Positions 56,198-64,000 of a stretch of 64,000 nucleotides of DNA are shown here, one piece after another; position 1 is the stretch's first letter, and every line of letters starts with the position of its first letter. Source of the DNA: Moniliophthora roreri (Eukaryota > Basidiomycota > Agaricomycetes > Agaricales > Marasmiaceae); the NCBI GenBank assembly GCA_001466705.2, contig LATX02000123.1, positions 868,001 through 932,000 on the forward strand. The letters are read 5' to 3'. The position numbers were made by a program, and so were the translations under genes. The notes beneath the pieces are model-generated. The model saw only the letters and a program-made list of their open reading frames with translations, did not search any database and was not told the DNA's origin.

Positions 56198-57754
56198 CAG
56201 TCAAGGAAGTAAGTTTTTGGCAAAAAGTAACAACAGTATTTAGTAACTGTTTTGTAAAAAACAACAATGGCTAAGACAGTAAATTTTCTTTTGACAAAAA
56301 CTTTGATTTCTAGTATTATGTGTAATCATTGATGATTAATATGCAATATATGTATATATTTAGAATCTACTTGACTAGGGCTACATAACAGTACTAAAAT
56401 TGTAATATCTGACATTGTTTTATAGCTAGCATATATAATAATAGTATAATATGTATTGCTAGATGTATACTAGGCCATACTAGAGCTTGATAGAGGGGCT
56501 GTAAAATAGATAGTTTGAGTTAATACATTCTATTAGATTACAGAATGACTCCCCTATGATTTGGGAGTACAAGAATGCCAAAAAGCATTGCATTAATGGG
56601 TAAACAGCCTGTATGCAGAGAATATAGTATTGGTACCATTTATATGAATTTTCCTGATAATAATTCCTTTACTTTTTTAGCCTTGTATACTTATAAAACT
56701 CATTTCTACTCTGAAGTAACCTTTTCCCAGTGAATTCAGTACTATAATAATGGGTAAACAACCTGTATATGTAGAATATAGTATTGATACTACTCATATG
56801 AATTTTCCTAGTAACCATTCTTGCACTTTTACAATCATGTATCTTTATCAAATCCATTTCCACTCTAAGATAACCTTTCCCCAGTGATCTGGTACTATAA
56901 ATAGCCTGTATGTGCATAATATGGACATTTTGGCTTTATGCAATCTGGTAGGTGACTTATGATGGTTATAGGAGTATCCTATATGGTGAATATTGTAGAT
57001 TGAGTGTTTTAGTATATAGGAAAATAAATTTACAAGCCAATTTCATTAGGTATTAGTGGATATATGAGCAAAATACTGAAAAAACCCAAACTAAGGTGTT
57101 GGATGGTCTTGTATGGGATCTATTGATGCTAGACCTTACACCTCATAGCTGGAACATCCTATATATGCCTGAACATTAGGGACAGCAGTCCAGAGGTCTA
57201 GTATTGTTTCCTGGGTCACTACAGTCAAATCTGCTTTTTTGGCAATTTTGGTAGTACTACAGAACAGGCAATAATTTGGATGGGCTGAAGCATGGCCAGA
57301 ACTTCTTTGTTAATGTACTGATGAGAAATATATACTTACTCAAGCATTTACAGTGCTCTAATATACTTTTTACAGAGCATAATTGTTGTACAAATAATTT
57401 AGCCAGTAATCATGAAATAACTCCCCAGGAGATGACTACCATATCAAGGCGACTTCAGATTTGAGTTCAGCGACCCAAAAAAGGGTAGGGAGCAACTTTT
57501 GAGTATTTTATTAGCATCAGATTCAGTAGATGTCCAGAAACACTCAAAAAAATCACTTATATGTAGATATCTTCACAGGCAGTGATCTAGGCATCATAGA
57601 ACCATTAAAATTGAGTTCAGAGTATTGAATAATATAGAGATAGAGTCCAGGACCATCAGTATCCATGCAGTACACCTTATCTGTTCACAAAGAGCACTAT
57701 ACAATATGAATCCAATATAAGTATTCACAGTAGACCTAGCCCTTAACAAAGGCA
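56198..57754 (+). repeat. Left arm of the giant inverted repeat
   Basis: Pairs with 60380-61938. It contains a 130-bp internal duplication (GAATTTTCCT... units at 56648 and 56800) that the right arm shares and the third copy lacks. Short open frames of 82 and 62 codons inside are mirrored in the right arm and have no known domain. Confidence 0.9.
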
Positions 57755-57755
57755 N

Positions 57756-58860
57756 TGATTTCTAGTATTATGTGTAATCATTGATGATTAATATGCAATA
57801 TATGTATATATTTAGAATCTACTTGACTAGGGCTACATAACAGTACTAAAATTGTAATATCTGACATTGTTTTATAGCTAGCATATATAATAATAGTATA
57901 ATATGTATTGCTAGATGTATACTAGGCCATACTAGAGCTTGGTAGAGGGGCTGTAAAATAGTTAATTTGAGTTAATACATTCTGTTAGATTACAGAATGA
58001 CTCCCCTATGATTTGAGAGTACAGGAATGCCAAAAAGCATTGCATTAATAGGTAAACAGCCTGTATGCAGAGAATATAGTATTGGTACCATTCATATGAA
58101 TTTTCCTGATAACAATTCCTTTACTTTTTTAGCCTTGTATACTTATAAAACTCATTTCTACTCTGAAGTAACCTTTTCCCAGTGATTTCAGTACTATAAT
58201 AATCTGTATATGCATAATATGGACATTTTGGCTTTATGCAATCTGGTAGGTGACTTATGATGGTTATAGGAGTATCCTATATGGTGAATATTGTAGATTG
58301 AGTGTTTTAGTATATAGGAAAATAAATTTACAAGCCAATTTCATTAGGTATTAGTGGATATATGAGCAAAATACTGAAAAAACCCAAACTAAGGTGTTGG
58401 ATGGTCTTGTATGGGATCTATTGATGCTAGACCTTACACCTCATAGCTGGAACATCCTATATATGCCTGAACATTAGGGACAGCAGTCCAGAGGTCTAGT
58501 ATTGTTTCCTGGGTCACTACAGTCAAATCTGCTTTTTTGGCAATTTTGGTAGTACTACAGAACAGGCAATAATTTGGATGGGCTGAAGCATGGCCAGAAC
58601 TTCTTTGTTAATGTACTGATGAGAAATATATACTTACTCAAGCATTTACAGTGCTCTAATATACTTTTTACAGAGCATAATTGTTGTACAAATAATTTAG
58701 CCAGTAATCATGGAATAGCTCCCCAGGAGATGACTACCATACCAAGATGACTTCAGATTTGAGTTCAGCGACCCAAAAAAGGGTAGAGAGCAACTTCTGG
58801 GTATTTAAATAGCATCAGATTCAATGGATGTTCAGAAAGCCTCAAAAAATCACCTATATT
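57756..58860 (+). repeat. Third, direct copy of the arm, after the n at 57755
   Basis: Nearly identical to 56306-57540 but lacking one 130-bp unit and with several substitutions. The n at 57755 means the spacing to the left arm is not known. Confidence 0.88.
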
Positions 58861-58869
58861 AGAGTGTAT

Positions 58870-59924
58870 TTGATCACATAAGCTGCTCATAGAAGCCAGC
58901 AAGTGTGAACTTTGGCTTCTCCTTTGGTCCTGAAGTCTCATAAGGGCTACTGAGAAGCTCCAAGGCAAACTTGCTTGTGTACTTGAGCCCTCTAGCAACA
59001 ACAAGTCGCTTCTAATGATCTCTGCTTATTATGGAGGTGATTGGTGATTGTACTTGAAGCACTGGGTCCATTGGACCAGGTCTGCCAGATGGGACTGCAC
59101 AAAATCAGGAATCAGTACAACACATTAAGCAAAACATGTTAAGCAAAAGGAAATAAAACTTACAATTCACATAGACAACAGCCAAGAACCTTGAACTTCT
59201 CCACACTTGGATGGCATGTTGACACAGGTTCATCCGTAGGCAGCAAGTGAGGGCGAATCCAAGTTTTCAAGCCACAAACAAAATACCAGACATGTGAAGC
59301 ACTGTTACTGCAACCCATGTTGTAGTCCTGTGCCCCTTGCAGAATAGAGCGAAATGTTGTCTCTTCACAAAAAGCTTGAGAAACAGAGTTCTCGTTTTCT
59401 GTGATAGAACTGACTCCAAAAACAGCAGGAGCCAATTCATCTGTGGCAACGGTGGTGGCAGTGGTGGCAGTTGCAGTACCAGCACCATTGTTTGCTTGTG
59501 CATGCTTTTGAGCTGCCTTGGTACTACTGTTGCCACTGCCTTTAGGATGACCTCTTTTCTTTTGATGTGTCTGAGAGTTGGAGGTGGTGTTGCTGGTGTC
59601 CAGGTGCTGGTTGATAGTTTATTGGGTTTCGTCAGAGAAGACAAGAGGAGTGGGAACAGAGGGTGCTGAAACAGAAGTCTGTGGAGGCAGTATGTGAAGA
59701 TTTTGCTGTTGTGAAGGACTAGTTGTTTGAGGGACAATCGTGTATGAATATCCTTGAGGTAGCACTGGTGAGGGATACTGATGGGGAAATTGTGTATAGT
59801 AGTAGGTATTTGGTTGCTGGATAGGGTAGCTGGAGTGGAATGGGGTAGAGGGAACACTGCAGAGACAATTACAGAATACTAAAGCACACCCACAATGTGG
59901 GCAGCTATCTGTCTGAGCCATCAA
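58870..59924 (-). pseudogene. hAT transposase, N-terminal part with BED zinc finger
   Basis: It starts M-M-A-Q-T-D-S-C-P-H-C-G-C at 59924, then a Pro/Gln/Tyr-rich stretch, a TAA (where CAA would fit, after F-S-D-E-T-Q), an AT-hook-like K-K-R-G-H-P-K-G-S-G, and S-H-V-W-Y-F-V-C-G-L-K. Exon 1 ends G-C-C-L-C-E at a gtaagt donor near 59163. After an intron ending tgtgcag (~59096) it continues P-I-W-Q-T-W-S-N-G-P-S-A-S-S then T-I-T-N-H-L-H-N-K, completing a C-x2-C ... H-x3-H-type BED finger. The last readable segment is F-T-L-A-G-F-Y-E-Q-L-M (~58890), the usual lead-in to the hAT core, where sequence passes into the repeated arm. The catalytic core is absent. Confidence 0.75.
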
Positions 59925-60379
59925 TCACCAGACAATGTACCAGCATGCCCACAACTCAAATTATTTCAGCTCACCTCAATTTATACCCACCTCGATGTGT
60001 TGCGTTAGATCAGGTCCACCATGTTGCACACCTTTGTTGAACAAAATCAACAAAATTTAATCCTGACTTTAATCCCAACTTTACAGAAAGGTATAAATAG
60101 CTGGGTTGCAGGCCCGACAGATGTTCTGGGTGGTATGCAGTGAGATTCAGAGAGGCAAGACATGTATTTGCTGCTCCTCAACAATGAAGGTGGCAGCCAA
60201 GGTGAAAGATACAATTTGAACTCAGATGACTGCTATCAATTTCTTGCTGTTTCTGGAAGGTCATCCATAAATCAATTCAATTAAAAACTTGAATGAATAG
60301 AAACCATATAAAGAAACGAGCTGAGTCATTCAAGTTTTTGAACCCATTCCAACTTGACTTCTGGCAGCTCTAGTGCTGC
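59925..60379. other. Promoter side of the hAT-like gene, no other gene
   Basis: Lies between the transposase start and the right arm. It contains short AATTTAATCC-type words and CTTTAATCCCAACTTTA. No coding sequence is seen. Confidence 0.35.
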
Positions 60380-61938
60380 TATGCCTTTCTTAAGAGCTAG
60401 GTCTACTGTGAATACCTATATTGGATTCATATTGTATAGTGCTCTTTGTGAACAGATAAGGTGTACTGCATGGATACTGATGGTCCTGGACTCTATCTCT
60501 ATATTATTCAATACTCTGAACTCAATTTTAATGGTTCTATGATGCCTAGATCACTGCCTGTGAAGATATCTACATATAAGTGATTTTTTTGAGTGTTTCT
60601 GGACATCTACTGAATCTGATGCTAATAAAATACTCAAAAGTTGCTCCCTACCCTTTTTTGGGTCGCTGAACTCAAATCTGAAGTCGCCTTGATATGGTAG
60701 TCATCTCCTGGGGAGTTATTTCATGATTACTGGCTAAATTATTTGTACAACAATTATGCTCTGTAAAAAGTATATTAGAGCACTGTAAATGCTTGAGTAA
60801 GTATATATTTCTCATCAGTACATTAACAAAGAAGTTCTGGCCATGCTTCAGCCCATCCAAATTATTGCCTGTTCTGTAGTACTACCAAAATTGCCAAAAA
60901 AGCAGATTTGACTGTAGTGACCCAGGAAACAATACTAGACCTCTGGACTGCTGTCCCTAATGTTCAGGCATATATAGGATGTTCCAGCTATGAGGTGTAA
61001 GGTCTAGCATCAATAGATCCCATACAAGACCATCCAACACCTTAGTTTGGGTTTTTTCAGTATTTTGCTCATATATCCACTAATACCTAATGAAATTGGC
61101 TTGTAAATTTATTTTCCTATATACTAAAACACTCAATCTACAATATTCACCATATAGGATACTCCTATAACCATCATAAGTCACCTACCAGATTGCATAA
61201 AGCCAAAATGTCCATATTATGCATATACAGGCTATTTATAGTACCAGATCACTGGGGAAAGGTTATCTTAGAGTGGAAATGGGTTTGATAAAGATACATG
61301 ATTGTAAAAGTGCAAGAATGGTTACTAGGAAAATTCATATGAGTAGTATCAATACTATATTCTACATATACAGATTGTTTACCCATTATTATAGTACTGA
61401 AATCACTGGGAAAAGGTTACTTCAGAGTAGAAATGAGTTTTATAAGTATACAAGGCTAAAAAAGTAAAGGAATTATTATCAGGAAAATTCATATAAATGG
61501 TACCAATACTATATTCTCTGTATACAGGCTGTTTACCCATTAATGCAATGCTTTTTGGCATTCTTGTACTCCCAAATCATAGGGGAGTCATTCTGTAATC
61601 TAATAGAATGTATTAACTCAAACTATCTATTTTACAGCCCCTCTATCAAGCTCTAGTATGGCCTAGTATACATCTAGCAATACATATTATACTATTATTA
61701 TATATGCTAGCTATAAAACAATGTCAGATATTACAATTTTAGTACTGTTATGTAGCCCTAGTCAAGTAGATTCTAAATATATACATATATTGTATATTAA
61801 TCATCAATGATTACACATAATACTAGAGATCAAAGTTTTTGTCAAAAGAAAATTTATTGTCTTAGCCATTATTATCTTTTACAAAACAGTGTCTGAGTTC
61901 TATTGTTACTTTTTGTCAAATGGCACCTTTTACAGGTG
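60380..61938 (-). repeat. Right arm of the giant inverted repeat
   Basis: Reverse complement of the left arm, with a few per cent differences. The outer 30 bases differ from the left arm before AAAAAGTAACAA. Confidence 0.9.
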
Positions 61939-61945
61939 TGACTGG

Positions 61946-62314
61946 TACTTGCATGTTATAGCCCTGTGCAGTGTCAATTTAGACCTCTACACAGCTTTTT
62001 AGACCAAGTCTCCATGCACTTGCCAGTCAGTCACTTCTAGTAGAGCTGAGATTTCTATATCTTGCCTCACTGTATACATTCATTTATAACCAACCAATAA
62101 ACCACTCATTTTAAAAAACCTACACTTTGTGACTCTTAAGTGTAACACTTAAGTCATCCTAACTAGGGTCTTTAGACTCTACACTCTTATACCAACTTAA
62201 GCTGGTCAATTGAAACTAAAAGTGTTCTGTCCCCTTTTCACCCCAAATTGCACTTGAGATAGGCTCAGTCTCCTAGTAGACTTATACAGTGCTTTATTAC
62301 TCTTAGAAGCCTCT

Positions 62315-62353
<39 letters not shown>

Positions 62354-62520
62354 AGTAGTGGCTCTTAGTTGCAGAAGCCCTTTTTAGAGTGCATTATAGA
62401 GTGAAGATAGCATGTAGCAGTTCTTCATAGAAGATAGAGTTTCTGCCTCTTCATTTGGAGCCCACTGTGAGAGGTGGATTTTTCAATTGAAAAAGCTTAT
62501 AAAACCAATCCTTACAACTT
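61946..62520 (+). repeat. Long direct repeat, copy 2, right part
   Basis: Matches 54704-55265 (ACTGGTACTTGCATGTTATA onward). A primer-like TGGAGCCCACTGTGAG at 62456 follows CTCTTCATT, then leader sequence to the gag at 62834. This suggests the repeat is the 5' LTR of the right-edge element. Confidence 0.7.
62317..62350 (+). repeat. (TG)17 microsatellite
   Basis: 34 bases of perfect TG. The matching place in repeat copy 1 (about 55084-55120) has only short, interrupted TG runs, so this is a local expansion. Confidence 0.95.
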
Positions 62521-62833
62521 GATTCATGATCAATTGATTGTGAATTATTTGGTTGCAGCTCAAATGTGAGCAAGTAACCTATGCAGCGTAAAAGCCTTTA
62601 TACACCTGAAAACAGATTGAAAGATTCCTGTTACTAGGCAAGCAAGAGAAAATGCACAGAGTCCATCTCCTTTACTACAACTCAGACATAACAATCAAAA
62701 GGTTGTCTGTCAGAGCAGTGAACCAAAGGATAGACAAGAACCTGCAGTGAGTTGAAGGTCTGCAGTTGATCCATCAGAAACTGAAAGAGGTCATAATCTA
62801 CAAGTAAACCATAGTGTACTAAGGACCACCTCT

Positions 62834-64000
62834 TTGCAGCACACATACTGTTCCAAGTCTAGAACCCCTAACTCCAAAGAAGGCAGTTTTGTAGCCAATA
62901 ACATGTCAGAACTCTCTGGTCTAGAAGAGAATATTCAAGTAGACCAGTTTTCATTCAATGATTTTATTGGATCATCTAATCAACACTATAGTCCTGAAAG
63001 GGATCCAGATACTGAAGTAGTGGAAACACTACTTGCAAACTTAACCTTAAGCCTAGATGTTTCACAAGAATGTCTTGACAACAATTTTAATTTTGATCAA
63101 AACTCTGAATCTAACCAAAACAATATAAATCATCAAAACAATAAAATGGCTGATTCTGGAAATGGTGGCATTGCTGGGAATACCTTAGCTCAAGTAAAGG
63201 CCATGTTAAACAACAGTAGCCTACCAAAGAAGACTAAGACTGCTCTATCATAGAAGCACAAAGAACCAGAACAGTTAGTTCCATGGCTAGATGATCTAGA
63301 TGTGATTTTTGAGACAGCCAATATTACCAACAATTGGGTGAAAATTCAGAAAGCACTAGAATAGATGGAATATGCCACTAAAAATGAAATGTCCAGACTA
63401 GAGTCAGTGAAGAAGTCCCACTTAAAAGCCAATTGGGAAGAGTTTAAAAAGGAACTAACCACTTGCTTCTCTGAAGCAGTGGCAGACTATGAAGGTTCCA
63501 GGGACAAATTGGAAAGAATGGTCTTGAAGTATAAACTCATTCTCACAGATGGGTTGGATAAAGCTCTTGTGTTCAACAGGGCTTTTAAGATCGAGGTGCA
63601 GAAGTTGTTAACCACAAAACCAAACCCTTTGATCTCCAATGCAGAAGCAGTCAAGTTGTATGCATCAGCTGTTGAAAAGAGGTTAATGCATGAAGCTTTG
63701 AGTGAGGCAAGACGAGTGTGCATGCCAGATCTACATGGACAAAGAAGAGATGATGTGTTCAAGCTAGAAGAATTAATGCGAGCCATTGAGTCCATGATGT
63801 ACACAGAAGCAGTCCTTTATATGTCTGAGGATGAGGATTTTGAGACAGCTCTGTGGAGCAATAAACATGGATGTTAAGTCTTCAACCCTAAGGGTGTGAT
63901 AAACACAGCTCCTGCAGTAGGACCAACTCTACCACAGCATGTAGTCAAACAAGAAGAAGGATCAGAGGCTTGATTTGTTTCAATGCTTGATAAGATGGAA
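62834..64000 (+). pseudogene. gag: Gag-like polyprotein of a retroelement running off the right edge
   Basis: Likely capsid protein of an LTR element whose 5' LTR is the repeat ending near 62455. It reads M-S-E-L-S-G-L-E-E-N-I from 62903 (or 62834) with an Asn-rich start, then L-A-Q-V-K-A-M-L-N-N and E-Q-L-V-P-W-L-D-D-L-D-V, K-S-H-L-K-A-N-W-E-E-F, T-C-F-S-E-A-V-A-D-Y and K-L-Y-A-S-A-V-E-K-R. The same frame runs to the end of the window. Stops are TAG at 63251 and 63362 (where CAG would fit), TAA at 63875 and TGA near 63973. No zinc knuckle is reached. Class (gypsy or other) cannot be fixed without pol. Confidence 0.65.

Larger units (their letters stand above)
56198..61938. mobile_element. 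5.74-kb hAT-like element with arms of about 1.55 kb
   Basis: Flanked by CTGACTGG (56190-56197) and GTGACTGG (61938-61945), an 8-bp duplication with one mismatch. The uninterrupted site is seen at 54697-54703. The two arms (56198-57754 and 60380-61938) are inverted repeats over their length. Between them lie a third, direct copy of the left arm (57756-58860, just after an n) and an N-terminal hAT transposase fragment on the minus strand. It is a deletion derivative. Confidence 0.8.

Noticed and set aside
56669..56917. 82-codon open frame in the inverted arms (mirrored at 61219-61467)
   Set aside because: It is mirrored only because the arms are repeats; its two halves come from the 130-bp duplication, and there is no known domain.
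57276..57464. 62-codon open frame in the arms (mirrored at 60672-60860)
   Set aside because: No domain, no splice context, and stops follow at once. Repetition is explained by the arms.
1..64000. tRNA or rRNA genes
   Set aside because: I looked for cloverleaf-like and rRNA core sequences. Only tRNA-complementary primer sites of retroelements were found.

Overview
The window is nuclear DNA of a filamentous basidiomycete, most likely an agaricomycete. The evidence is many short (45-70 nt) GT-AG introns, a GH131 glucanase, fungal Zn2Cys6 regulators, an ERG24-type sterol reductase, a coronin, and a very heavy load of decayed Ty3/gypsy chromoviruses, Ty1/copia elements, PIF/Harbinger and hAT-like DNA transposons. 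The species cannot be named from sequence alone. Three isolated single 'n' bases (41151, 43642, 57755) mark assembly joins inside repeats, so structure around them is provisional.

Layout. 1-9.33 kb is a host gene block: a Zn2Cys6 regulator running off the left edge (-), a short Zn2Cys6 protein (-), delta14-sterol reductase (+, 6 exons), a GH131 enzyme with one unresolved splice phase (-), and an Old Yellow Enzyme pseudogene (-). 9.77-12.87 kb is a PIF/Harbinger element with 61-bp inverted ends and TAA target duplications; a 616-bp MITE abuts it. 13.97-22.98 kb is a DNA element with an 8-bp target duplication, split by an 8-kb Ty3/gypsy chromovirus (14.13-22.13 kb), itself split by a 749-bp MITE. 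23-26.9 kb holds an unclassified repeat-bounded region with a decayed gene and a second copy of that MITE. 26.9-34.3 kb is a second host block: a small hydrophilic protein, gene remnants, a 442-aa protein with three SUMO-interaction-like patches, and coronin. 34.56-35.42 kb is a non-autonomous hAT element.

37.5-64 kb is a nest of retroelements. A copia element on the minus strand (37.9-51.6 kb) is split by a second gypsy copy (39.27-50.33 kb) that ends in two different LTRs in tandem. A plus-strand copia element cuts it at 51.6 kb and is itself cut by a solo gypsy LTR (53.24-53.68 kb). Long direct repeats follow; one is split by a 5.74-kb hAT-like element with arms of about 1.55 kb (56.2-61.9 kb). 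A further retroelement gag runs off the right edge.

The most interesting material is in the gypsy family. It has a Tf1-like self-priming signature, a -1 frameshift heptamer at the gag stop, a palindrome at the inferred start of transcription with compensatory changes between LTR types, and an extra third reading frame after the chromodomain carrying two zinc knuckles. CpG deamination explains many of its lesions, including a shared YMDD to YMDN change.
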